A stretch of DNA of 64,000 nt, taken from Archaeoglobi archaeon JdFR-42 (GTDB lineage Archaea; Halobacteriota; Archaeoglobi; Archaeoglobales; JdFR-42). Position numbers and translations under genes: made by a program. Position 1 is the stretch's first letter. The number at the start of each line of letters is the position of its first letter. This document shows positions 51,784-60,973 of the stretch, piece by piece. The DNA is taken from NCBI GenBank assembly GCA_002010305.1, contig MTND01000005.1, positions 1 to 64,000 of the forward strand. Direction: 5' to 3'. The notes under the pieces were generated by a model, which saw only the letters and a program-made list of their open reading frames with translations, was not told where the DNA came from and did no database searches.

Positions 51784-53556
51784 TCACCTAGACTTGGTGT
51801 ACCATTTTATCCATTCATCGAGGACCTCTCTATAATCTTTTAACAAGTCGATCAGATACCAGAAAAAATTATTAGAAGCAGCTACAAAGTTTATCTCACC
51901 AATAGAAGGGTTTTTATCAATGGATTCTGCAAGTAATCTTTTAATCTCCGCTCTTACGTAGATATTTCCCGATACATCTCTCCTGGAGATTCCCCATTTT
52001 TGAGCAATTTTTTCTATCAGTTTTGAATTCCTGAGATTAAGGACGTGTCCTTTTTTTGGGTGATATGTCAAGAGGGGTATGAATTCTCCCCCTTCTTTAT
52101 CGACTTCTGCAATTTCTGTGACTACTCTTATCCTTTCTATACCTCCTCTTGGTCTCACCGGAGTACAGACAACTACCACATCAGTTGCTTTGAATGAGTG
52201 AAGGGGAACACCGATATCATATACCACCCGCTCCATCACATCCCGGGATGAGGCACCATGTATGGTGCCTAAAACAGAATTTCCTGCTGTTCCAACTCTC
52301 ATGGCTTCATAGAGAACTTTTGCTTCCTCTCCTCTCACTTCACCTATTACCAGAACGGACTCTCCGAGTCGTAATGCGGCTCTGAGAGCATCTTCTGGAG
52401 TTATTTCAGAGCTTGAAGATGAAATAACAGGTCTGGTTATCATTCCTTGGACCTTCCACCCCGTCTCTTGTAGAGCTGTCACAGGTAATTCAGGTGTATC
52501 TTCGATGATCAGTATCCTTCTGTTTTGAGGTATCTCCAAAAGCATGGACGATAGTAGAGATGTTTTCCCTGCCCCTCTACTCCCGGTAATAAGAATAGAG
52601 CTTTCTGCATCCACCAGAAAACTTAGAAAACCTGCCACTTCTGGAGAGAGCATTCCCATATGGATGAGTTGGGGTAGCGTCCATGGAGATCTCTTATGTC
52701 TTCGAAATGCTATGGCTACTCCTTTCTGGCTCAGAGGCCTGCTGATGGCTGCCACTCTTACTCGATATTCCTCTATTTCTGTGTCCAGAATTGGTTCAGC
52801 TTCGGAAAAGGGGCGACCACTTTTCATGCGGAGTTTGGTGATGATGCTAGCAATATCGCTTCTCAGCAAGAGTAGATTGGTAAGCATTTCTTCCCCTCTG
52901 TGTACGATTTGTACAGGCATTGTAGATGGAGGGGGATACAGATATATGTCCTGAACATTGTCATCCTGGAAAAGGTATTCTAGGGTGCCATATCCTGAAG
53001 TATGCCGTCTGAAAATTTCCCATAAATGATCGTCTTTTAGTATTGATCTGGAGTAAAATTCTATTTCCCTCTGTAGTGAGGAAAGGTTTTCGATATGGGA
53101 GACATCATATTCCATTATATCTCTCATTAGGTGGTAGATGGTCTTGATCTCTGTATTAGTGAGGCGGTATTCTGGTGGATCTAACAGATACATTTTCTCT
53201 GCTTTATAGGGCAGTGCGATAATAGAAATTGTACATTTATCAATTTCATATTCTTCAATTATATTGGCATCATCAGGAATGTTATGATTAACAACTCCAA
53301 CCATGAATGATGGGAATTTGAGATATCGGGGTTTGTCGGTGAATATACTCACCACATCCTCAATTAGGTAGGATATATGTGATTTCAAAAGGAGTTTCCC
53401 CTTCTTATCGATTCTTACGTTATTTCTTAACTTGGTGAGACAGTCACTCGAAAGGGGTGAGTTGTGACATTCCTTACAGGAGAATATCTGTTCTAATGTA
53501 TGTTCGTCTTCATGAATGGTGAATTTGCATTTTCCATATGTCATGAGTTTACACAT
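51784..53556 (-). CDS. Type II/IV secretion ATPase (GspE/VirB11 family)
   Basis: 590 residues. The N-terminal 75 residues are Cys-rich (MCKLMTYGKCKFTIHED, FSCKECHNSPLSSDC), a probable zinc site not present in FlaI. The ATPase core has LITGSRGAGKTSLL (Walker A), IIEDTPELPV (Asp box), IGEVRGEEAKVLYEAMRVGT (Walker B) and TIHGASSRDVMERV (His box). Powers assembly of an archaeal type IV pilus-like filament with the following GspF protein. Confidence 0.9.
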   Translation of the reverse strand: MCKLMTYGKCKFTIHEDEHTLEQIFSCKECHNSPLSSDCLTKLRNNVRIDKKGKLLLKSHISYLIEDVVSIFTDKPRYLKFPSFMVGVVNHNIPDDANIIEEYEIDKCTISIIALPYKAEKMYLLDPPEYRLTNTEIKTIYHLMRDIMEYDVSHIENLSSLQREIEFYSRSILKDDHLWEIFRRHTSGYGTLEYLFQDDNVQDIYLYPPPSTMPVQIVHRGEEMLTNLLLLRSDIASIITKLRMKSGRPFSEAEPILDTEIEEYRVRVAAISRPLSQKGVAIAFRRHKRSPWTLPQLIHMGMLSPEVAGFLSFLVDAESSILITGSRGAGKTSLLSSMLLEIPQNRRILIIEDTPELPVTALQETGWKVQGMITRPVISSSSSEITPEDALRAALRLGESVLVIGEVRGEEAKVLYEAMRVGTAGNSVLGTIHGASSRDVMERVVYDIGVPLHSFKATDVVVVCTPVRPRGGIERIRVVTEIAEVDKEGGEFIPLLTYHPKKGHVLNLRNSKLIEKIAQKWGISRRDVSGNIYVRAEIKRLLAESIDKNPSIGEINFVAASNNFFWYLIDLLKDYREVLDEWIKWYTKSR

Positions 53557-53636
53557 GTAAAGGATAAGAATAAATATTTTTATTAATGTTTACTTCTCAA
53601 AACATATATCGGAAAATGTAAACAGGAGGTAATTCC

Positions 53637-54893
53637 ATGGGAATGACAATGGCAGAAAAAATTCTTGCGGTAAAGTCAGGACAGGCAGATGTCACGGCTG
53701 GAGAATTCGTTACGGCTTCAGTGGATAGAGTAATGGTTCACGAAATGCTTGCTTTTATGATCGAGATCTATGAACGGCATAATATACCAAAGAAAGTGTG
53801 GGATGTCGACAAAGTGGTAATGCTAATGGATCATTATGTGCCCGCTCCAACTGTTGATGCAGCAGAAATGCATCGTAAAATGCGAGAGTTCGCAAAGGAA
53901 ACCGGGTTAACCATAAACCTAGATGGAAAAGAAGGAATATGTCATCAGGTCATGCCAGAACTGGGTTTTGTAAAGCCTGGAGACTTAATTCTTGGAACAG
54001 ACTCTCATACCACTACATATGGAGCTTTTGGTGCTGCCAGCACAGGTATAGGTGCGACCGAGATGATTGTAGTATTTGCCACTGGAAAGTTGTGGTTCAG
54101 GGTACCAGAGACAATTCGGTTCGATATTAATGGGAAATTAATGGAGAGAGTCACTTCCAAGGATGTCATACTGGATATAGCTGGTAAATATGGGACTGAT
54201 GTGGCTCAGTATAAAGCCATTGAATTTCATGGAGATACGGTAAAGGATATGAGTATCGCCAGCCGGATGGTTTTAAGTAACATGTCTATTGAAATTGGGG
54301 CCAAATTTGGGATGATCCCTCCCGATGAAAAGACTATTGAATTTGTGAAAAGTGTAACAGATGAACCCTTCACCCCTCAGTATCCGGATAAGGATGCCGA
54401 GTATGAGAATATTTATCAGATTTTTGTAGATGATTTAGAGCCCAAGGTTGCTATTCCTCATTCGGTTGATAACGTGAAGAGTGTGAGAGAAATAGAAGGG
54501 CTTCCAATCCAGCAAGGGTTTATAGGTTCATGCACCAATGGAAGAATTGAAGATCTCGAAATGGCAGCAGAAATTTTGGAAGGAAATGAAGTCCATAATG
54601 ATGTTAGACTAATAATTTCCCCTGCTTCAAGAAAAGTCTACCGAGATGCACTGGAAAAAGGTCTAATAGATATTTTTGTAGATGCAAAGGCCATAGTGTG
54701 CAACCCCACATGTGGTCCGTGCTGGGGAGGTCATCTCGGGATGTTAGGGAAGGGAGAGAGAGCTATAAGTGCATCTAACCGAAATTTCAGGGGTCGAATG
54801 GGTCATGAAGAGTCGGAAATATATCTTGCTTCTCCAGCTACTGTTGCTGCTTCAGCTATAAAAGGAAAGATCACTGATCCGAGGTATGTGTGA
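53637..54893 (+). CDS. leuC: 3-isopropylmalate dehydratase/homoaconitase family large subunit
   Basis: 418 residues from ATG 53637 behind GGAGGT. [4Fe-4S] ligands are in GSCTNGRIEDL (about 297) and CNPTCGPCWGG (about 357-363). GTDSHTTTYGAFG is conserved. The archaeal LeuC/HacA branch works on isopropylmalate, homocitrate or citramalate-derived acids. The small subunit follows. Branched-chain synthesis is plausible with ilvD elsewhere in the window. Confidence 0.9.
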   Translation: MGMTMAEKILAVKSGQADVTAGEFVTASVDRVMVHEMLAFMIEIYERHNIPKKVWDVDKVVMLMDHYVPAPTVDAAEMHRKMREFAKETGLTINLDGKEGICHQVMPELGFVKPGDLILGTDSHTTTYGAFGAASTGIGATEMIVVFATGKLWFRVPETIRFDINGKLMERVTSKDVILDIAGKYGTDVAQYKAIEFHGDTVKDMSIASRMVLSNMSIEIGAKFGMIPPDEKTIEFVKSVTDEPFTPQYPDKDAEYENIYQIFVDDLEPKVAIPHSVDNVKSVREIEGLPIQQGFIGSCTNGRIEDLEMAAEILEGNEVHNDVRLIISPASRKVYRDALEKGLIDIFVDAKAIVCNPTCGPCWGGHLGMLGKGERAISASNRNFRGRMGHEESEIYLASPATVAASAIKGKITDPRYV

Positions 54894-54903
54894 GGTGACT
54901 GAG

Positions 54904-55395
54904 ATGGAGGTTATCAAAGGTAGAATATGGAAATTTGGAGATAATATTGATACAGATCTGATCGCTCCAGGCAAGTATCTTGGTCTTCCGTACGAGCAAC
55001 TCTTGGAACACATACTGGAACCAGCTAATCCAGATTTTCCTAAAAAAGTCCAGAAAGGTGATATCGTCATTGGTGGGAAAAACTTTGGTTGTGGATCGAG
55101 CAGAGAACAAGCTCCGAGAGGGCTGAAAGATCTGGGTGTTGGTGCGATAATTGCAGAAAGCTTCGCAAGAATCTTTTTCAGGAATTGTATTGGTATCGGG
55201 TTGCCAGCATTGACGTCCAGTGATATCTCTAAGCACTTTGAGACAGGACATGAAGCTGAAGTAGATCTAAGAAATGGAACCATAACCAATCTTACCACAG
55301 GAAAAACTCTGGAAACAAGTAAACTCCCGGATATGATGCTTGAAATTCTGGAGACTGGTGGAGTCCTAGAGATGCTCAAACAGGGGAAGCTTTAA
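54904..55395 (+). CDS. leuD: 3-isopropylmalate dehydratase/homoaconitase family small subunit
   Basis: 163 residues from ATG 54904 (GAGGTGACTGAG upstream); an ATG at 54886 overlapping leuC is less likely. Core: GDNIDTDLIAPGKYL, GGKNFGCGSSREQAPRGL, and FARIFFRNCIGIGLP. The loop that sets specificity reads YLGLPYEQ; known IPM enzymes have YLVL-like and homoaconitases YLRT-like loops, so the substrate is not fixed. Confidence 0.88.
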   Translation: MEVIKGRIWKFGDNIDTDLIAPGKYLGLPYEQLLEHILEPANPDFPKKVQKGDIVIGGKNFGCGSSREQAPRGLKDLGVGAIIAESFARIFFRNCIGIGLPALTSSDISKHFETGHEAEVDLRNGTITNLTTGKTLETSKLPDMMLEILETGGVLEMLKQGKL

Positions 55396-55425
55396 TGGTT
55401 TTGAGTAAACTCCTCGTATTTTATT

Positions 55426-55938
55426 TCATCTTGGGATATATAGGGTCATGTAATACAAAGTTCTGTCTCCATCCAGGATGGTTTCATTGGCTTTAAACCC
55501 GACGGACTTATAAAGATTAATGGCTTTTTTATTGTTAACATCCACATATAGCTGAAATTTTCTCACGCCCATCTTAATTCCATCCTTTATTAATTTCATG
55601 AGGAGTTTTTTCCCGAGACCTTTTCCTTGGAAACTTTCATGAATCACGATTCCCACTTCAGCCATTATAGTAATACCCGGAAAGATAAAAACATATCTGG
55701 CCTCCCCTACAATTTTGCCAGAGATCTCAACGATTAGACTTCTCGTCAGAGGATGGAAAGCACTTTCAGCATAACCAGTTGCATCTTGGAAAGTAAATCC
55801 ACTTCCATTGAGTATGTACTTGGTCTCATCAGAAAGAGATAGAAAAAATTCAATTAACTTCTCCTTATCTCTCTGAGCGATTTCTCGTATCTTAAAAGCC
55901 TCTTTTTCTAAGGATGAAACCTTTTGAAGTATGTTCAT
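55426..55938 (-). CDS. GNAT-family N-acetyltransferase
   Basis: 170 residues from ATG 55938; the frame is open 20 codons upstream. Acetyl-CoA loop HESFQGKGLGKKLLMKLIKDG and the strand GVRKFQLYVDVNNKKAINLYKSVGF-type region (catalytic-core motif B with NLYKSVGFK) mark the family. N-terminal helix SLEKEAFKIREIAQRDKEKL. Substrate unknown. Convergent with leuD, 30 bases between stops. Confidence 0.85.
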   Translation of the reverse strand: MNILQKVSSLEKEAFKIREIAQRDKEKLIEFFLSLSDETKYILNGSGFTFQDATGYAESAFHPLTRSLIVEISGKIVGEARYVFIFPGITIMAEVGIVIHESFQGKGLGKKLLMKLIKDGIKMGVRKFQLYVDVNNKKAINLYKSVGFKANETILDGDRTLYYMTLYIPR

Positions 55939-56042
55939 TTTACTCTCGGGAAGTAGGATACATACTAGGTATTTATACTTTTTGTTAACATGTGACAAAG
56001 TAACATAGTAGATTTAAGAAAGCATAGTGTTGAGAGATGTAT

Positions 56043-56741
56043 TCATTTGACTATCCTGTAAAGCCGTAGTGAATATAGCATCTCACAATACAGAAACACC
56101 ACCATTGCCCCGAGTTCGAACAAGTAGTGGCTGAAGTGGTTTTCAATAAAGAAGTTAAGCATGGAAAATCCAAGCATTACGAAAGATATCATTGCTCCGA
56201 GAAATAGAGGTACTACATCAATGGGTATCACTATAACTCCTTTGAACAGTTCTTTGAGGTAACCGATGGTGAAGATCAGTAATGAGATGCCGGATATCAA
56301 GACAAGAGGTTTAAAAATGCTGTTAACAGTCTGTATCATTTCCACATCTACATATCGATTTAGTTCTACTGAAAACAACCAGAAAATGGTCAGGGCTGTG
56401 ATAATCTCTCTGAACTCTCTGTTGAACGTTATATTTTTGAAGTTAATTCCTTTAGAAAGCCATACCAGTCCGTAGATTCCTAGGGATATAATCAGGATCT
56501 GACTGATTACTTGTAACCAGAGGTATGTCTGGGTTCCATGAAAAAACTCGGAAGAGGACCATATGCTTATTATGACAGCGAAAAATACCATCCCATAACC
56601 GGTCATTCTTCTCGAGTATATGAGGGTTTGAATGGTATCATAGTTGGAAGTGGTGATTAAAAGGGCAAATATGGAGATGATAATGGATAGAGAAGGAATA
56701 GATGCGATCAGCAGGTTGGGAGCATCCCATAGTACTGTCAT
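56043..56741 (-). CDS. Polytopic membrane protein of unknown function
   Basis: 232 residues with about seven hydrophobic helices, for example ASIPSLSIIISIFALLITTS, GMVFFAVIISIWSS, LQVISQILIISLGIYGLVWL and LFLGAMISFVMLGFSMLNFF. No conserved catalytic motif seen. Short basic loops on one side. It might be a histidine-kinase-like sensor membrane part (7TM) without kinase, but I do not recognise a family. Confidence 0.6.
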   Translation of the reverse strand: MTVLWDAPNLLIASIPSLSIIISIFALLITTSNYDTIQTLIYSRRMTGYGMVFFAVIISIWSSSEFFHGTQTYLWLQVISQILIISLGIYGLVWLSKGINFKNITFNREFREIITALTIFWLFSVELNRYVDVEMIQTVNSIFKPLVLISGISLLIFTIGYLKELFKGVIVIPIDVVPLFLGAMISFVMLGFSMLNFFIENHFSHYLFELGAMVVFLYCEMLYSLRLYRIVK

Positions 56742-56826
56742 AAGAGTATATTAATTTCACCAATATAAAAAAATTTCCAGCTTTTCATTAGATTACTGGA
56801 TATATTAATAAATTAAGAAAATGTTT

Positions 56827-58011
56827 TTATCTCGCTTTAAGGAATACATCTTTAAGATCCCACAAAAGCTTGGGGTTTTTCAGTATCAATCTGGTCATAA
56901 GGCCACGTACACTCATCTCTTCTACCTCGTATTTGGCGATAGAATGGGCGAGTTTGTTCAATTCATTATCAGAGAATTTCACGAACTTCTCTTTAATCAG
57001 TAAATTTCTACCTATGGTCTTGCCTATAGTGGCTTTCCATTTTTCATCATACAAGGCAAGAGTTTTTGACGAATAGTCTTTTCTCTCAATGGCTATGGCT
57101 GCGACCTCACCGGCATATATACCAGCTTTCATTGCGTTAAGGATTCCTCCTCCGGTAATGGGGTCAGTATGTCGTGCAGCATCACCAACAAGCATGACAT
57201 TATCGGAGACAGCTCTCTCTATAGGACCTTTAACCGGAACCCCACCCACTACTATCTCGACTATAGATCCTTGAGGGAATGTTCTCTTTACAAATTCATC
57301 CAGATACTCCTTGGCTGTTCGTCTAGCTCTAGAAGCAAGAACTCCGATACCCACATTGGCTTCTCGTTCTCCCTTTGGGAATATCCAGACATATCCGCCT
57401 GGAGCAACTTTATTACCGAGATAAAAATGACAGTATTCTGGCTCTATATCTATGTCTGCCATCAGATACTGAACACAGCTCTCGATTTCATTCAGTTTAA
57501 GAGATGTGTTGATCCCAGCCCACTGACCGACCTTGGATTCAACTCCATCAGCTCCTATGATTATAGGGGCAGATACTTCAAAAATCTCTCCCTGATGCAT
57601 CAATTTCAGAGTTGCGACTCCATTCGACCTTTCCAGCCCAAAAGCTCTGGTTTTAACTATGACCTCAGCCCCTTCTCTGGCAGCCAGTCTGGCTAGATGA
57701 CGATCGAAAATCTTCCTTTCAAGGACATATCCGACCTCAGAACCAGCTCTCTCTTCACTCATTCTGAGTTCGGTTCCATCGGGGGCATAAATCTTGGCCC
57801 CTACAATATCGGCGGCAATCCACCTTTCATCCAGCTCTATGAGATCTTTAAGCTCGTTTTTGCTCACTCCTTCGGCGCATCTGACAGGGGTTCCAATTTC
57901 CTGTCGTTTTTCGATGAGTAGCGTATCCAGTCCCATCTTGGCAGCGGTTTTTGCGGCCATTGAGCCTCCTGGACCAGCTCCAACTACGATGACATCATAA
58001 TCAGTTTTCAT
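56827..58011 (-). CDS. Geranylgeranyl reductase family protein
   Basis: 394 residues. Flavoenzyme that saturates the isoprenoid chains of archaeal lipids. FAD motif [20 protein letters not shown], second VRCAEGVS, and [20 protein letters not shown] (FAD-ribityl binding) are diagnostic; the YxWxFPKGE segment ([18 protein letters not shown]) is typical of digeranylgeranylglycerophospholipid reductases. A ferredoxin gene overlaps its start by 11 bases, a likely electron donor. Confidence 0.92.
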   Translation of the reverse strand: MKTDYDVIVVGAGPGGSMAAKTAAKMGLDTLLIEKRQEIGTPVRCAEGVSKNELKDLIELDERWIAADIVGAKIYAPDGTELRMSEERAGSEVGYVLERKIFDRHLARLAAREGAEVIVKTRAFGLERSNGVATLKLMHQGEIFEVSAPIIIGADGVESKVGQWAGINTSLKLNEIESCVQYLMADIDIEPEYCHFYLGNKVAPGGYVWIFPKGEREANVGIGVLASRARRTAKEYLDEFVKRTFPQGSIVEIVVGGVPVKGPIERAVSDNVMLVGDAARHTDPITGGGILNAMKAGIYAGEVAAIAIERKDYSSKTLALYDEKWKATIGKTIGRNLLIKEKFVKFSDNELNKLAHSIAKYEVEEMSVRGLMTRLILKNPKLLWDLKDVFLKAR

Positions 58012-58177
58012 CCACTACCTCCAGAGCACCTACGGGACATACTTTAACGCAGGCCATACACATGGTGCAGTTATCGTTAATTTCCACCCAAGTTTCAATA
58101 AGCTCGTTTGCATCAAATCGGCATACTCCTATACAAGCCCCACAATACGCACATTTAAATCGGTTAACAGATATCAT
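58001..58177 (-). CDS. 2[4Fe-4S] ferredoxin linked to geranylgeranyl reductase
   Basis: 58 residues from ATG 58177, behind GAGGAGATAAC. Two cluster motifs: [12 protein letters not shown] and [12 protein letters not shown], the first lacking the usual Pro after the fourth Cys. Stops 11 bases inside the reductase gene, so the two are translated together. Likely electron donor for reduction of lipid double bonds (inference). Confidence 0.88.
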   Translation of the reverse strand: MISVNRFKCAYCGACIGVCRFDANELIETWVEINDNCTMCMACVKVCPVGALEVVDEN

Positions 58178-58198
58178 GTTATCTCCTCGTAAAGAGTT

Positions 58199-58981
58199 CT
58201 ACCCAAAATATCTAAGATCCTCGTCCCTTTTGAATTGAGGGGCCATCATCTGCATCTCTGTTTCCTTCAGCCTAGATATTATTTTCTCCATTTCAGCAGC
58301 ACGTCTTTCTAGCTCTTCCATCCCGATATCGAGATTGAGCACTCCGGCGAGAATTTTTAACACAGCTTGTGCACTTTTTGGATCAACCATGTATCCTGAG
58401 GTAACTCCCATAAGACATACTGCATCAATATTCTCCTGACGAGCAAATCCAAGGAGAAGTCCAGAGGCTCCAATAATTCCACCTCCTGGTTCACTATTCC
58501 TGAATTCAACTCCATAGCTTTTCATCTCTTCTACTAATTTTGGACTGTTAGCAGCTCCCAGTACATAAGGTTCTTCAACAAATCTTCCTATCCCATACCC
58601 TCCTAGAGTATAGATACGTCTTACCGAAAATTGTTTGGCTATGTTCATATATATTGATGTGAGCTCATAATGCCCTTCGTTAGTAACACTTTGGTAATCT
58701 CCAACTAGTATCAAGAGATCGGGAGAATTTGCGTTGGATTTCCAGGCATAAACTTCGTTTTTGACCATAGATATTGTTCCATCCTCTTCTACAATCACCT
58801 GAGGTGGTAAATGTGGAGAATATATTTCAATAATTTTTTCTGCATTCAGCTCCTTTATTAGGTGTTCTGCGACCAGTTTGCCTACATGACCTATCCCGGG
58901 TAGCCCTTCAATTAACACTGGATTTTCAAGCCCCACTTCTTCTGGTCGTCTAATATAATTGATTATTGTTTCTTTCATCAT
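58199..58981 (-). CDS. PAC2-family protein (proteasome assembly chaperone-like)
   Basis: 260 residues. EGLPGIGHVGKLVAEHLIKE at the N-terminus and GGYGIGRFVEEPYVLGAANS plus GASGLLLGFA are family signs. The C-terminal 40 residues form a coiled coil (GMEELERRAAEMEKIISRLK) of the kind seen in archaeal PbaB-like proteasome-assembly proteins. Last gene of the L44e operon, starting three bases after the nop10 stop. Confidence 0.88.
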   Translation of the reverse strand: MMKETIINYIRRPEEVGLENPVLIEGLPGIGHVGKLVAEHLIKELNAEKIIEIYSPHLPPQVIVEEDGTISMVKNEVYAWKSNANSPDLLILVGDYQSVTNEGHYELTSIYMNIAKQFSVRRIYTLGGYGIGRFVEEPYVLGAANSPKLVEEMKSYGVEFRNSEPGGGIIGASGLLLGFARQENIDAVCLMGVTSGYMVDPKSAQAVLKILAGVLNLDIGMEELERRAAEMEKIISRLKETEMQMMAPQFKRDEDLRYFG

Positions 58982-58984
58982 TCA

Positions 58985-59164
58985 TCACTTCCTGCCCAGA
59001 AAGAAACCGTACTCTTTTCTGAGTTTTATCCTGTATTTACCATAAGGGTCCTCCATGGAAAATCTTGGTGGTAATACAGATCTTGTTTGGTCTCCGCATC
59101 GAGGGCAAGTATTTCTAAGAGTATATGTTCTGCATCCATGACAGAACCGGATAATAGATTTCAT
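58985..59164 (-). CDS. nop10: Ribosome biogenesis protein Nop10
   Basis: 59 residues. RFCHGCRTYTL and TCPRCGDQTRSVLPPRFS form the zinc ribbon, and the conserved DPYGKYRIKLRKE follows. It is a core part of H/ACA sRNPs that guide pseudouridylation. Start overlaps the aIF2alpha stop by four bases (ATGA). Confidence 0.95.
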   Translation of the reverse strand: MKSIIRFCHGCRTYTLRNTCPRCGDQTRSVLPPRFSMEDPYGKYRIKLRKEYGFFLGRK

Positions 59165-59952
59165 TGGGCAACCTTCCTGAAAAACTCACCGGTTCCTCCC
59201 TTTGCTTTCACCTCACTTATAACCTTATCTGCAATTTTTTTAAGGGCGTTTTCAGCCATTTTATAATCCAGCGCTGTCACGGTTATTCTGTATCTGGGAG
59301 AACCCACGTACCTAATCTCGAATTTTACATCTTCGATTTGTTCTTTTCCGCCTTTCAACAAAGCGTTTTTTATTATTTCAATTCCATCAGGTGCTGTAGA
59401 TGTCAGTTCAAGATAACCATCAATTCTGACAAAAGGAAGTTTTACGTTCTCTTTTGCAATTTTTTCCACTTCTTTGGAAAAGGTCTCATCAAAGCCCTCT
59501 TTAACAAGCGCATCATACCCATCTGCTGCGACATCTTCAAAAGCCGCGTAAAGTGTATCAAATTTTTTCATCATACGTTTTCCAAGTTTCTCCACTTCTT
59601 TGGGGCTAAGGTTTAGATTTTCTGCTACCATTTCAAGCCACTTGTTGGCTTTTTGCTCATTTTTCCATTCCTGGATTTTCAATCGTTTTTGATGTTCGTT
59701 CACGTCTTTTATAGACAGGTCTATGTGCCCTTTTCTGGAATCTACATTTAGAACCTTACAAACGACCTTTTGCCCCTCTTTTACGTGGTCCCTGATGTTT
59801 TTAATCCACCCTGAAGCGATCTCAGATATGTGGATTAACCCTTCTTTATCTTTGTATTCGTCAAGTTTTACAAAGGCTCCAAAGTCAAGAACCCTTTTTA
59901 CAGTCCCTATTACAAAATCCCCCTTTTCGGGAAACCCATCTCTTAACAACAT
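59161..59952 (-). CDS. Translation initiation factor aIF2 alpha
   Basis: 263 residues. N-terminal S1 domain (PEKGDFVIGTVKRVLDFGAF), helical middle, and C-terminal alpha-beta domain (SPRYRITVTALDYKMAENAL). Part of the heterotrimer that brings Met-tRNAi to the ribosome. The position between S27e and nop10 is the standard archaeal order. Confidence 0.96.
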   Translation of the reverse strand: MLLRDGFPEKGDFVIGTVKRVLDFGAFVKLDEYKDKEGLIHISEIASGWIKNIRDHVKEGQKVVCKVLNVDSRKGHIDLSIKDVNEHQKRLKIQEWKNEQKANKWLEMVAENLNLSPKEVEKLGKRMMKKFDTLYAAFEDVAADGYDALVKEGFDETFSKEVEKIAKENVKLPFVRIDGYLELTSTAPDGIEIIKNALLKGGKEQIEDVKFEIRYVGSPRYRITVTALDYKMAENALKKIADKVISEVKAKGGTGEFFRKVAQ

Positions 59953-59955
59953 ATT

Positions 59956-60138
59956 TTACTCCAGCACCTCAACAACCTGAGTTTTCAGTATTCCACGCCC
60001 TCCTGAGGGAAGTAGGAGGGTACGACCACACACGATACATTTTACCACAGTAGAGGGGTGGTCAAACACAACCTGCTCGTTCTCACAGTCCTGACACTTC
60101 ACTCTGATAAATTTACTCCCTCTATCAGACATTTTCAT
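59956..60138 (-). CDS. Ribosomal protein S27e
   Basis: 60 residues. Zinc finger [20 protein letters not shown] followed by [17 protein letters not shown]. Start overlaps the L44e stop by four bases; three bases from the aIF2alpha start. Small-subunit protein. Confidence 0.96.
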   Translation of the reverse strand: MKMSDRGSKFIRVKCQDCENEQVVFDHPSTVVKCIVCGRTLLLPSGGRGILKTQVVEVLE

Positions 60139-60416
60139 ACCTCCACGAGTTCAAATCTGGAAGCTCGAATCGTAGGCCGTGTATGGGCTTTTTTACATTC
60201 GGTGCATCTAAATCGTATGTTTAATCGCCTGGTTGGTTTCTCTCCTCCGGGTACTTTTGAGAATTTTCCAAGATTACCAATTCCTTGCCTTCTATGCTTC
60301 TGTCTGTTAATCCAGCTAAGAGATGACTGTCTCCCCTTTTTCACTTTCTCGATTTCGTGGAGGGTATGCTTCCCACAGTATTTACAGTATGTTTTTACTT
60401 TCTTTGGCATTTTCAT
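60135..60416 (-). CDS. Ribosomal protein L44e
   Basis: 93 residues, start [20 protein letters not shown]. Zinc ligands are YCKYCG and [12 protein letters not shown]. The basic middle [18 protein letters not shown] is conserved. Overlaps the GINS gene stop by four bases. First ribosomal gene of the operon. Confidence 0.96.
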   Translation of the reverse strand: MKMPKKVKTYCKYCGKHTLHEIEKVKKGRQSSLSWINRQKHRRQGIGNLGKFSKVPGGEKPTRRLNIRFRCTECKKAHTRPTIRASRFELVEV

Positions 60417-60973
60417 TTCTTTTCACCAACCCTGATTTGCTCTGCAATCCCTCTCTTTATCAATGCTTCAGCATTAATTCTGGGTAGTGTTAATACATCC
60501 TCACGATTTAGTTTATATGTTTTTCCATCGCTAGCAGTGATATCTTCAACAGTCTCAAGCATTCGTATGAGGATATACTCTTCGTCCATCCTGACTTCAA
60601 GTTCCTCTTCTGTAATCTCTTTTCCTTCAAGCATCTCCTTTTTAGCTCTCTCCAGCAGATCGAGGAGAGCATCATAAAACTTCTCTTCTTCAAGAGTTAG
60701 GTTCTTTATCTCTACTTCTGTCCCAAAAGCTTTGGTCGTAGCTATGTTTATTATCTTTATCATTCTACCCTCGAATATTTTTTTAAGCATTTTGCGGGCA
60801 GTACGAATCTGATCCTCAATTTTTTGCAGATTGTAATCCCCCATATGTCGTGATTTTTCTTTTTCGAGTCTGGATATATATTCTCGAACTTCTTTATAAA
60901 ATTCTATCTCTATTTTTTGAAGACCACTCTTTTTCCCTTCTTCATAAATTACAATAAGCTCTTCAATATCCAT
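60413..60973 (-). CDS. GINS complex protein (Gins51/Gins15)
   Basis: 186 residues from MDIEELIVIYEEGKKSG (ATG 60973); 29 codons upstream in frame belong to the overlap with priS. The A domain (EFYKEVREYISRLEKEKS, KIEDQIRTARKMLKKIFEGR) is followed by a small C-terminal B domain (LETVEDITASDGKTY...LPRINAEALIKRG). Part of the archaeal CMG helicase. Many euryarchaea have only this GINS. Confidence 0.85.
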   Translation of the reverse strand: MDIEELIVIYEEGKKSGLQKIEIEFYKEVREYISRLEKEKSRHMGDYNLQKIEDQIRTARKMLKKIFEGRMIKIINIATTKAFGTEVEIKNLTLEEEKFYDALLDLLERAKKEMLEGKEITEEELEVRMDEEYILIRMLETVEDITASDGKTYKLNREDVLTLPRINAEALIKRGIAEQIRVGEKK

